From a bacterium (GTDB lineage: Bacteria; Krumholzibacteriota; Krumholzibacteriia; WVZY01), in contig JAPUJU010000385.1 of assembly GCA_027296025.1 (NCBI GenBank), positions 1-6,434 on the forward strand: a DNA stretch of 6,434 bases. Reading direction: 5' to 3'. Positions within the stretch are counted from its first letter, which is position 1, and every line of letters starts with the position of its first letter. Position numbers and translations under genes: made by a program. The notes under the pieces are model-generated. The model saw nothing but the letters and a program-made list of their open reading frames with translations. It did no database searches and had not been told where the DNA came from. Below are positions 1-5,983 of this stretch, piece after piece.

Positions 1-75
1 CTGGCTCAGAAGGATTTTTCAGCGCAAAAAAATGTATGCCGGTTGATCGAATTGATAGAGCGCTCGGTCGCCTGA
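1..75 (+). CDS. 3' end of an upstream gene, possibly a GT4-type glycosyltransferase (partial)
   Basis: Frame 1 is open from the first base to a TGA at 73-75 and encodes a 24-residue tail with the core DFSAQKNVCRLIELIERSVA. The pattern 'FS..KNV..L..L.E..' followed within a few residues by the stop resembles the last helix of many GT4 (glycosyl transferases group 1) proteins, which would suit this polysaccharide locus. The stop overlaps the GAGGA ribosome binding site (74-78) of the next gene and lies 8 bases before its ATG, a typical operon junction. Against this, the fragment is short, and the other two frames are also open for some distance (frame 2 stops at 44-46), so an open frame of this length could be chance. 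The family call is an inference from very few residues. Confidence 0.45.
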   Translation: MAQKDFSAQKNVCRLIELIERSVA

Positions 76-78
76 GGA
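74..78 (+). promoter_or_regulatory. Ribosome binding site (GAGGA) that decides the propeller gene start
   Basis: GAGGA lies 5 bases before the ATG at 84. No comparable site precedes the in-frame ATG at 36. This favours translation starting at 84, directly at a classic signal peptide. Confidence 0.6.
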
Positions 79-83
79 CTGCT

Positions 84-1907
84 ATGAAAAAACGATTCGC
101 AATCTGTCTCCTTCTGCTGATCGGCATACCGATGGCACTGAGCGCCGGCGGCACGGAAGCCGATTGGTCATACTTCGATAACCACAGCGACATTCGGGCG
201 CTTCACCAGGTGGGCGACACGCTGTGGATCGGGACCAACGGAGGCATACTCCTGTACGATCTGCTCTCAGAGCGTGTCGTTTCGACGATCAAGGCGGGCG
301 AGCGGCTTCCGGGAAACTCGGTTCGTACGATTGTCTCGCGGGCGCATACCGTGCTGGTGGGTACGGATTATGGCCTCTCGATTTTCACTCCGAGCGACAC
401 AACGGTCTACACTGCGGCCGATATCAGCGGTCTGTCGGACGTGCGCTGTATCGCGTACGGAGATACGGGAACGATTTATATGGGTACGTATGGGCACGGG
501 GTCGTCGCATACGATTCGCTGCGAACCCAGCGAATTACCCGCGAGGACTCGCTGCTCGACAACAAGGTGTACGCAATCGCCGTGCGGGATACGCACACGG
601 TGCTCTTCGCGACGTCGCTGGGGCTGTGCGCATTCCGGGACAGCGTGTGGGTAAGCTATCAGGCCGGGGCGGGGTTGCCACGCGGTGAAATGCGGGCGCT
701 GGCGAAGTCGGACGACGAACGCTACTACGTTCTCATCGCCGGTCGCGGCATCTACCGGTTCAATTCGGTAAAAGAAAGGGCGATTCGAATCCGCCTCCGG
801 GAAACATTCATCGAAAACGATGTTGCTGCAATCGCGGTGGATGCGGACCTGACCCTGTGGGCGGCGGGTCGCTTCGGGGGAATCGCGAGTTACGCGAACG
901 GGCGCTGGCGGTCGTACGCCAGCGAAGACCCGGAAATCCGTGACGCGCGCTGGAAATGTGTTACGGTCGGGTCGGACGGGGTTGTGTTTTTCGGGTCGAG
1001 CGGGGGACTCGTTGCATCGGTGCTCGACGGCGTGGTTCGAAAGATTTCGTTTCGGTCGGCACTCCGGTCCGGGTACGTCGGGGCGATCGTGGAAGATCCG
1101 GAAGGCCTTATGCTCCTTGCGAACGGACCATATCTGTTATCCACAAGGGGCGATTCCGCTTCGCTGGCCGTGGAAGTCGAAGTTGGATCAGTTTTTGCGT
1201 TGATAAAGTCTCCGACGGGGAACGTGTGGCTTAGCTCGCCATGGGGGTTGTTGTGTCGCTCAGACGGCGAGTGGCTCCAGGTGAATCCGGTGATTGAGCC
1301 CCGCGCGCCGACGTTTCTATCGCTGGCTTTCGGTGCTGACGGGCATCTCTGGGCTGGCTCGAGTGCCGGTGAAGTGTACCGGTTCGACGGCAGCATCTGG
1401 GTCCGTTATGCCGAACGGCACGAGATCAGCGGCGGACCGATCGTTGAGGTGGTCGTGGATCGCGAACGCCTCGTGTGGGCCTTGTCCCGGGATGGGGGCG
1501 TCCACCAGTACGACGGTGCGGGGTGGACAACATTCGGACCGGACCGGTTCGGCTCGGTGAAGATCCACGCACTCCGAAGGAGCCCATCTGGGGGAGTTGT
1601 CGCCGTAAGTGACGGCACATTATGGCGATACGACCACGCAACACGACAGTGGGTCCAGCTCTCCGGTCCCAGCCCCGATGTCGTCGGGGGGTACCGCGTG
1701 CTGTATTTCGACGCGGTCGGGCGGATGTACCTGGGGACGACGGAGGGCGTGGTGATTTTCGACGGGGAACACGTTCGCTGGATCGGACCCGGGGACGGAC
1801 TCCGCGGCAGGAACGTGACGAGCATTCTGGTCGATCGGGAGGAGAGACTCTGGGTCGGTTTTCGAAACGACGGTGTTGCAATGATTTCGCTGGAATCTCT
1901 CCGCTGA
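84..1907 (+). CDS. Exported double beta-propeller protein (Reg_prop-type repeats)
   Basis: A 607-residue protein. Residues 1-21 form a Sec signal peptide (MKKRF, then a hydrophobic core, ending ALSA before GG). There is no lipobox cysteine and no later membrane segment, so it should be periplasmic or secreted. The rest is a repeat of about 41 residues, each with a core like 'LWIGT..GG...YDG..W..Y'. I count 14 cores starting near residues 47, 90, 131, 173, 214, 258, 301, 342, 381, 422, 464, 505, 548 and 589. Fourteen repeats fit two seven-bladed propellers of the two-component-regulator-propeller family. Known relatives with paired propellers include the sensor part of Bacteroides hybrid two-component systems and PorZ of the type IX secretion system. 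This protein has no Y_Y_Y domain, kinase or C-terminal sorting domain and stops right after the last blade. An in-frame ATG at 36 would put 16 charged residues before the signal peptide, so 84 is preferred. Ligand and exact role are unknown; its place among glycan genes suggests an envelope role. Confidence 0.85.
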   Translation: MKKRFAICLLLLIGIPMALSAGGTEADWSYFDNHSDIRALHQVGDTLWIGTNGGILLYDLLSERVVSTIKAGERLPGNSVRTIVSRAHTVLVGTDYGLSIFTPSDTTVYTAADISGLSDVRCIAYGDTGTIYMGTYGHGVVAYDSLRTQRITREDSLLDNKVYAIAVRDTHTVLFATSLGLCAFRDSVWVSYQAGAGLPRGEMRALAKSDDERYYVLIAGRGIYRFNSVKERAIRIRLRETFIENDVAAIAVDADLTLWAAGRFGGIASYANGRWRSYASEDPEIRDARWKCVTVGSDGVVFFGSSGGLVASVLDGVVRKISFRSALRSGYVGAIVEDPEGLMLLANGPYLLSTRGDSASLAVEVEVGSVFALIKSPTGNVWLSSPWGLLCRSDGEWLQVNPVIEPRAPTFLSLAFGADGHLWAGSSAGEVYRFDGSIWVRYAERHEISGGPIVEVVVDRERLVWALSRDGGVHQYDGAGWTTFGPDRFGSVKIHALRRSPSGGVVAVSDGTLWRYDHATRQWVQLSGPSPDVVGGYRVLYFDAVGRMYLGTTEGVVIFDGEHVRWIGPGDGLRGRNVTSILVDREERLWVGFRNDGVAMISLESLR

Positions 1908-1922
1908 AAAGGTTATGATAAT

Positions 1923-1953
1923 TGGCGACCCCAATGCCCCGTAGGAGGTGCCA
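1923..1953 (+). other. Possible RNA hairpin enclosing an orphan Shine-Dalgarno
   Basis: TGGCGACC (1923-1930) can pair with GGTGCCA (1947-1953): seven base pairs with one bulged G (1927) and a 16-base loop. The loop and 3' arm contain AGGAGGTG (1943-1950), which is strongly complementary to the 16S rRNA 3' end. No T-run follows, so it is not a standard terminator. Function is unknown and the pairing may be fortuitous. Confidence 0.3.
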
Positions 1954-2001
1954 GCCAGCGCGGTTCGATGTTCTAAGTTTCACTCCGGTAACCCGCTCAC
2001 T

Positions 2002-2019
2002 CACTGCTACAGTGTTTTT
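2002..2019 (+). terminator. Weak candidate intrinsic terminator
   Basis: CACTG (2002-2006) and CAGTG (2010-2014) form a perfect 5-bp stem around the loop CTA, directly followed by TTTTT (2015-2019). The stem-plus-T-run arrangement is right for a Rho-independent terminator after the propeller gene, but the stem is short, so termination would be partial at best. Confidence 0.3.
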
Positions 2020-2023
2020 CTAA

Positions 2024-2053
2024 TTGTCCGGTTCATCGACCGCATGCTAGGTT
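2024..2053 (+). promoter_or_regulatory. Weak candidate promoter for the glycosyltransferase gene cluster
   Basis: TTGTCC (2024-2029) resembles a -35 box. After 18 bases comes TAGGTT (2048-2053), which keeps the T, A and final T of a -10 box and is preceded by TGC, an extended -10 feature. It lies just downstream of the terminator-like hairpin and about 45 bases before the ATG at 2100. An alternative -10-like TATGAT lies at 1914-1919 but has a poor -35. Matches are partial and the host's sigma preferences are unknown. Confidence 0.22.
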
Positions 2054-2085
2054 GGCTTCGTTTTAGACAAGACGCTCCTGTCGTT

Positions 2086-2092
2086 GGGGGGA
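2086..2092 (+). promoter_or_regulatory. G-rich ribosome binding site for the glycosyltransferase
   Basis: GGGGGGA ends 7 bases before the ATG at 2100. It is an imperfect but well-placed Shine-Dalgarno and supports that start. Confidence 0.5.
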
Positions 2093-2099
2093 ATTCCGT

Positions 2100-3350
2100 A
2101 TGTGGCAATTCATTTTCTGGGCGTGCATCGGTCTGGCCATATATACGTACTTCGGCTATCCACTGACCCTGTACCTTCTTTCCAGACTCCCCAGGCGAAA
2201 AAGACACTCGATCGTTGAGGTCGACTACCCATCCGTGTGTCTCCTCATCTCGGCGTTTAATGAAGAGAAAGTAATCCGAACGAAAATCGAAAACAGCCTC
2301 GGGCTGACTTACCCCCACGAGAAGCTTACGATCCTCGTCGCTTCGGATGGAAGCGACGATGAGACCGTGCGCATCACGAAGGAGTTCGCCGATCGTGGTG
2401 TTCGCGTCTATCACAGCGATGAACGAAGCGGAAAAAGCGCCGTGATCAATCGCGTCGTCCCGGATATCGAAGAAGACGTTGTCGTGTTCACCGATGCGAA
2501 TGCGCTGTTCGCCGAAGATGCCCTGGAAAGACTTGTTCGTCGCTTCGCCGACCCATCGATCGGCTGCGTTGTGGGCAAGTTGCGGTATGTCGACCGGCAC
2601 ACGACGGCGGTCGGCAAGGGCGAGAGCATCTATTGGCGGTACGAAGGAATGCTCAGTGTTCTCGAAAGCAAGATGAAGAGCGTTCTCGTCGCCAACGGTT
2701 CGATCTTTGGGATCCGTCGCGAACTCTTCGAGAACGTTTCCCCCCACGTGGCGAACGATTTTCAGATACCGTTCGACATTGCACGTCACGGGCACGGAAT
2801 CGTGTACGAACCCGAGGCCGTCGCGCTCGAGCGGTGCACGATTTTCTGGCACGAGGAGTTCCAGCGCAAGGTACGCATCGTCCTTCGCGGCCTGACGGGA
2901 CTCTCGAAAATGACGGACAAGGTTGGTGGCATGCGACTCTGGCAGTTGGTTTCGCATAAGTTGCTTCGCTGGGCGATGGGTCCGGTGCTGTTCGTCGCCC
3001 TGTTCGCGAACGTGATGCTTATGGAAGGCTCGGTGTTCTATGCCGTGCTGGCCCTCGGGCAGGTGGCTTTCTATCTGGCGGCGCTCAACGGTTGGAGGAT
3101 GCGCGGCACCAGAAGGCCGCACGCCGTCTTCAATATTCCGTTCTATTTCACCATGGTCAATTTTGCAGCGGTAATCGCAATGGCCAAGTTCGCGTCCGGC
3201 CAGCGGCAGACCGTATGGGAGAAGGCGGAGAGTGCCCGTTTCGCCCCGGCCGTCAACGGTTCGTTCAGACAGATTCGGCAGCCCATCCCGATTCCGCGTG
3301 AGAAGGTCCTTGAAACCGACGCCCTCGCCGAAGAGATGGCAAAAAATTAG
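2100..3350 (+). CDS. Membrane-bound family 2 glycosyltransferase (COG1215-like)
   Basis: A 416-residue protein of normal length for this family. Residues 3-28 form an N-terminal membrane segment. The cytoplasmic GT-A domain (about 45-260) shows the GT2 landmarks in order: SAFNEE (51-56), ASDGSDDET (82-90) with sugar-nucleotide-binding aspartates, SGKSAVIN (110-117), FTDANAL (130-136) carrying the DxD-equivalent D132/N134, YWRYEGML (178-185), ANGSIFGIRRELF (198-210), and AND (218-220) with the likely catalytic-base D220. QRKVRI (255-260) sits where processive members carry Q/RxxRW, but the Trp is replaced by Ile. C-terminal membrane segments lie around 288-330 and 345-366, followed by a cytoplasmic tail containing TVWEKAESAR (371-380). 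It should transfer a sugar from a nucleotide donor to a lipid-linked or growing glycan at the inner face of the membrane. Donor and linkage cannot be read from the sequence. It leads the cluster with the Wzz and Wzy/WaaL-like genes. Confidence 0.9.
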   Translation: MWQFIFWACIGLAIYTYFGYPLTLYLLSRLPRRKRHSIVEVDYPSVCLLISAFNEEKVIRTKIENSLGLTYPHEKLTILVASDGSDDETVRITKEFADRGVRVYHSDERSGKSAVINRVVPDIEEDVVVFTDANALFAEDALERLVRRFADPSIGCVVGKLRYVDRHTTAVGKGESIYWRYEGMLSVLESKMKSVLVANGSIFGIRRELFENVSPHVANDFQIPFDIARHGHGIVYEPEAVALERCTIFWHEEFQRKVRIVLRGLTGLSKMTDKVGGMRLWQLVSHKLLRWAMGPVLFVALFANVMLMEGSVFYAVLALGQVAFYLAALNGWRMRGTRRPHAVFNIPFYFTMVNFAAVIAMAKFASGQRQTVWEKAESARFAPAVNGSFRQIRQPIPIPREKVLETDALAEEMAKN

Positions 3351-3352
3351 CA

Positions 3353-4537
3353 ATGGTCTACGTTCTTCGCACACTCGTTCAATGGAGAAAGTTCATTCTG
3401 GTTTCCGCGCTGCTTACAGCAGGCGGGATGGCAGCGATCAGTTTCGTGCTGCCGAAGTGGTATACGGCGGTCAGTTCCGTCTTTCCGCCGGAACCCAAAT
3501 CCACGATGACGTCGTACATGGACGTCGTACAGAGTCTTCAGTTGCCCATCCTGGGGCCCGTAGCATCCGGCCCCACGCCGAGTACCGTCTACATTGACAT
3601 TCTTCTGAGCCGACGGGTCGGTTCGAAGATCATCGAAGAGTTCAATCTGCAGGAAGTCTTCGGTATCGAGCTGATGACCGAAACGCTCGTTGAACTTCGA
3701 TCTCACACCGACATCACGATCGTCGACAACGGCCTCCTGACGATCGCGTACGAGGATCAGGATCCCGAGCGTGCGGCGGTGATTACGAACCGTTACGTAG
3801 CGCTGCTGGACGAGTTCAATCGCGAGCTCAACAGCACAAAGGCCTCCCGTACGCGAATCTTCATCGAAGGACAGATAGAACGTCACCTCGTGGACCTTCG
3901 CGAGGCGGAAGAGGACCTGAAGGAATTTCAGAAAGAGCACCAGGCATTGGAACTCGACGAACAGCTCAAGTCGAGTATCGAAATAATTTCGAAACTCACG
4001 GCCGATGCGATCACGCTGGAGATCGAGCTCGAGATCATGCGCGACTACTCGTCGCAAAAGTCGGAAGAATACATCACCACGAAGCGCAAGTACGACGAGA
4101 TCAGCCGACAGCTGGTGAAGTTCCAGTCGCGCGACGCGCGGGATGAAGAGAACACGTCGGTTCACGCGTTCTTTCCGGCGTTCGATGAGGCGCCCGATGT
4201 GATGCTGGAAATGGCCCGGCATATCCGGCGAATTCGGGTCGGCGAGAATATCTTCGAAATGCTCACCCAGGAGTACGAGAAGGCCCGCATCGAAGAAGCG
4301 CGCGATACGCCGACCGTTAATGTGCTGGATATTGCCATTGTACCGGAGCTGCGAAGCCGTCCGAAGCGCAAGATCCTCGTCCTCCTCGGAGGGATCGTCG
4401 GGCTCGGATGGAGCTCAATTCTCGCGCTGATTGTTGCGGCGTGGCGCGAAGACCGTCAGAAGAACAAAGTCATCAGAGACGTCGTCGAGCCGATCAACCA
4501 CGACTTTCGCAAGTTGCTCCGCAAGAAAACCCGCTGA
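3353..4537 (+). CDS. Wzz-family chain-length determinant (polysaccharide co-polymerase), no kinase domain
   Basis: A 394-residue protein with the typical co-polymerase plan. A short cytoplasmic N-terminus is followed by membrane segment 1 (about 13-33) and PKWYTA (35-40), the usual Wzz N-terminal junction. A large periplasmic part follows with charged, heptad-like helices at about 165-260, probably a coiled coil. A proline-containing stretch, PELRSRPKRK (331-340), leads into membrane segment 2 (about 341-363), and about 30 basic residues form a cytoplasmic tail. There is no Walker A motif and no tyrosine-rich tail, so the BY-kinase found fused in some PCP-2 proteins is absent. Such proteins oligomerise in the inner membrane and control polymer length by acting on the Wzy polymerase, whose family is encoded next door. 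The ATG lies 2 bases after the preceding stop, with no good Shine-Dalgarno, so coupled translation is likely. A later start would cut off membrane segment 1. Confidence 0.88.
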   Translation: MVYVLRTLVQWRKFILVSALLTAGGMAAISFVLPKWYTAVSSVFPPEPKSTMTSYMDVVQSLQLPILGPVASGPTPSTVYIDILLSRRVGSKIIEEFNLQEVFGIELMTETLVELRSHTDITIVDNGLLTIAYEDQDPERAAVITNRYVALLDEFNRELNSTKASRTRIFIEGQIERHLVDLREAEEDLKEFQKEHQALELDEQLKSSIEIISKLTADAITLEIELEIMRDYSSQKSEEYITTKRKYDEISRQLVKFQSRDARDEENTSVHAFFPAFDEAPDVMLEMARHIRRIRVGENIFEMLTQEYEKARIEEARDTPTVNVLDIAIVPELRSRPKRKILVLLGGIVGLGWSSILALIVAAWREDRQKNKVIRDVVEPINHDFRKLLRKKTR

Positions 4538-4539
4538 TC

Positions 4540-5937
4540 ATGGAACTCCGTACGGAGGCACCTGTTTCCGGCAAGCGCGGCGTGATACTGTTTGCCCTCG
4601 CCGTCGGTGGAGCGCTGCTTGCTTTGCTTACCGTATACGTTCTCCCGATGGGCATCGTTCGCCTGGCCCTGATGGGTCTTTTTGCCTGCCTCGGAGCGCT
4701 TTTCGGCGTCGCTCATCCGAAGTACGCCGTCCTCGCCGTCGTGTTTTATATTTTCGGCGGTCTGACATTTTATTTTCCCGTGAATCTCGCGCCACCCTTG
4801 CTCGCGCTTTCGCTCAGCGGCGCCCTGGTTGGTTTCGCGCGCGGCGATGCTGTGCAGCTGCGGACGCGAATGTTCAACTGGGTACTTGCTTTTTTCCTTC
4901 TGATCGTCCTTTCGTCCTTCACGTACGCGCATGACCTGAGGTATGCGACGACGTCCCTGACGATTTTCCTGAAATCCATGGTGGTCCTTGTCCTCCTCGT
5001 GCAGTTTCTGCGCGTGCCGAGGGATCTGCAACTGCTCATGGCAGCAATATTTCTTGGAACGATGACGACGATCTTCCTCGGCATCCTCTTTCCCGGTGTA
5101 GGAGTCGAACGGGAGTCTAAAATTCTCGGCACGGTCAGCTGGATGCGCTTTGCCGGCGCCCGGGCCGATGCCAATGTCTCGGCCGTGTATCTGATCGCCG
5201 CGCTTCCGATGGCCGCCTATGCGATGCGTCTGTGGACAGGAAAACTCGCACGCGTGTTAATAGCGGGTGGCATCGTCCTGATCCTGCTCGCGGTTGTGTT
5301 TACATTTTCGCGGGCCGCAGTATTTCCTCTCGCGATCATCGGCATTGTTTTGATGATCCGGGACGTGAGAAACCGGTGGGTCAACGGGTCCATCATCGCG
5401 ATCATCGTCACCGCCCTTGCGCTGACGCCCCAGTTCTACCTCTTTCGGCTTCAGACGCTCGGTAATCTATTCTCGCGCTCGAATCAGGACTGGTCAATTT
5501 TTCTGCGTGTAAAAGCGCTACGAACCGCGTGGGAAATGTTCCTGGACCACCCGTTTACGGGAGTCGGGCTCAACAACTTTACCGTCCGGTCAAGCCCCGA
5601 CATGTTCGTTCGCATACCCGTTCACAACGTGTACCTCGAGATTCTCGTCGGCGTCGGCCTCTTCGGCCTTGCGGCGTACCTGCTCCTCCAGTTGTGCGGC
5701 TTCGTTGAATATTTACGCGTCCGGCGCGCACCGTGGAAGCCGGAACACGAGTGGATGCGGCACATTGGCTTCTACCTCCTCATCTCCCACCTTGCAGCCC
5801 TGATCGGCGGGTTGTTCCTCTCCTTACCGTTTGCATACGTCATCTGGATCCCCCTCGCGGGGCTCCTGGCCGCGGGCCGTATTGCCCGCCGCGCGGAGCG
5901 CGAAAATGGTGGAAACTTCGATCACGCGCAGGGGTAG
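4540..5937 (+). CDS. O-antigen ligase / Wzy-type polymerase family membrane protein
   Basis: A 465-residue, very hydrophobic protein with roughly 10-12 membrane segments and short cytoplasmic ends. Features of the O-antigen ligase family (Wzy_C domain) are visible: RFAGARADANVSA (203-215), TFSRAAVF (255-262), then a long periplasmic-type loop with RTAWEMFLDHPFTGVGLNNF (328-347) and PVHNVYLEILVGVGLFGLAAY (360-380), where H362 matches the conserved loop histidine. Family members either polymerise lipid-linked repeat units (Wzy) or attach the polymer to lipid A-core or protein (WaaL, PglL). Sequence alone does not separate these. The neighbouring Wzz gene favours polymerase. The frame is open upstream to an ATG at 4408, but that would overlap the Wzz gene by 130 bases and add 44 charged residues. 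The ATG at 4540, 2 bases after the Wzz stop, is preferred. No Shine-Dalgarno is evident, suggesting translational coupling. Confidence 0.85.
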   Translation: MELRTEAPVSGKRGVILFALAVGGALLALLTVYVLPMGIVRLALMGLFACLGALFGVAHPKYAVLAVVFYIFGGLTFYFPVNLAPPLLALSLSGALVGFARGDAVQLRTRMFNWVLAFFLLIVLSSFTYAHDLRYATTSLTIFLKSMVVLVLLVQFLRVPRDLQLLMAAIFLGTMTTIFLGILFPGVGVERESKILGTVSWMRFAGARADANVSAVYLIAALPMAAYAMRLWTGKLARVLIAGGIVLILLAVVFTFSRAAVFPLAIIGIVLMIRDVRNRWVNGSIIAIIVTALALTPQFYLFRLQTLGNLFSRSNQDWSIFLRVKALRTAWEMFLDHPFTGVGLNNFTVRSSPDMFVRIPVHNVYLEILVGVGLFGLAAYLLLQLCGFVEYLRVRRAPWKPEHEWMRHIGFYLLISHLAALIGGLFLSLPFAYVIWIPLAGLLAAGRIARRAERENGGNFDHAQG

Positions 5938-5942
5938 AAGAA

Positions 5943-5973
5943 AGCAACGGACATATTTACCTGCCCTGTTGCT
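5943..5973 (+). other. Possible RNA hairpin upstream of the PDZ gene's ribosome binding site
   Basis: AGCAACGG (5943-5950) can pair with CTGTTGCT (5966-5973) over 8 positions, including one G-U pair, with a 15-base loop. No T-run follows, so it is not an obvious terminator. It ends 2 bases before the AAGGAGG Shine-Dalgarno (5976-5982) and could protect or present that site. It may also be chance. Confidence 0.3.
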
Positions 5974-5975
5974 GG

Positions 5976-5982
5976 AAGGAGG
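5976..5982 (+). promoter_or_regulatory. Strong Shine-Dalgarno (AAGGAGG) at unusual spacing
   Basis: AAGGAGG is a near-perfect Shine-Dalgarno, but only one base separates it from the ATG at 5984, and 25 bases separate it from the next in-frame ATG at 6008. Neither is normal. TGGAC (5985-5989) and GTCCA (5997-6001) could form a 5-bp hairpin between the site and 6008, leaving 8 unpaired bases and a normal effective spacing. Confidence 0.55.
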
Positions 5983-5983
5983 G

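Larger units (their letters stand above)
1908..2099 (+). other. Intergenic leader-like region before the glycosyltransferase gene
   Basis: This is the longest non-coding stretch in the window (192 bases). In order it holds an AT-rich stretch with TATGAT (1914-1919) just after the propeller stop, a strong Shine-Dalgarno-like sequence (1943-1950) with no convincing gene, a short hairpin with a T-run (2002-2019), a weak promoter-like pair (2024-2053), and the G-rich ribosome binding site of the glycosyltransferase (2086-2092). I see no tRNA, no recognisable riboswitch class and no JUMPStart/ops element (GGCGGTAG). Confidence 0.6.

Noticed and set aside
36..83. Upstream ATG extension of the propeller gene
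   Set aside because: It would add 16 residues in front of a textbook signal peptide and lacks a ribosome binding site, while the ATG at 84 has one.
1426..2004. 192-codon - strand reading frame covering the propeller 3' end and part of the gap
   Set aside because: The Arg/Pro-rich translation is typical of a shadow frame, and no motif is visible.
2090..2097. GGAATTCC palindrome before the glycosyltransferase start
   Set aside because: An 8-base palindrome is expected by chance. It sits in the ribosome-binding spacer and has no partner site.
1948..2166. Small + strand reading frame crossing the gap into the glycosyltransferase start
   Set aside because: Its GTG start overlaps the Shine-Dalgarno-like motif itself, it overlaps a well-supported gene, and the product resembles no known protein.
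2007..3374. 455-codon reading frame on the - strand, longer than the sense gene it covers
   Set aside because: It mirrors the whole glycosyltransferase gene, whose motifs and membrane segments are clearly real. The translation is charged and low in recognisable structure, as expected from antisense of GC-rich codons with few stops.
3347..4222. 291-codon reading frame on the - strand
   Set aside because: It is the antisense shadow of the Wzz gene, with no recognisable domain and no sign of its own ribosome binding site.
4408..4539. Upstream ATG extension of the Wzy/WaaL-like gene
   Set aside because: It overlaps the Wzz coding region by 130 bases and adds a charged, non-family N-terminus.
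4456..5031. 191-codon - strand reading frame
   Set aside because: It lies opposite the Wzz end and the polytopic membrane gene. Its highly charged translation is the usual complement of hydrophobic codons.
5911..5945. GGAAACTT resembling an ECF-sigma -35 box before the PDZ gene
   Set aside because: It has one base too many compared with GGAACTT, lies in the coding sequence, and no matching -10 is present at suitable spacing.
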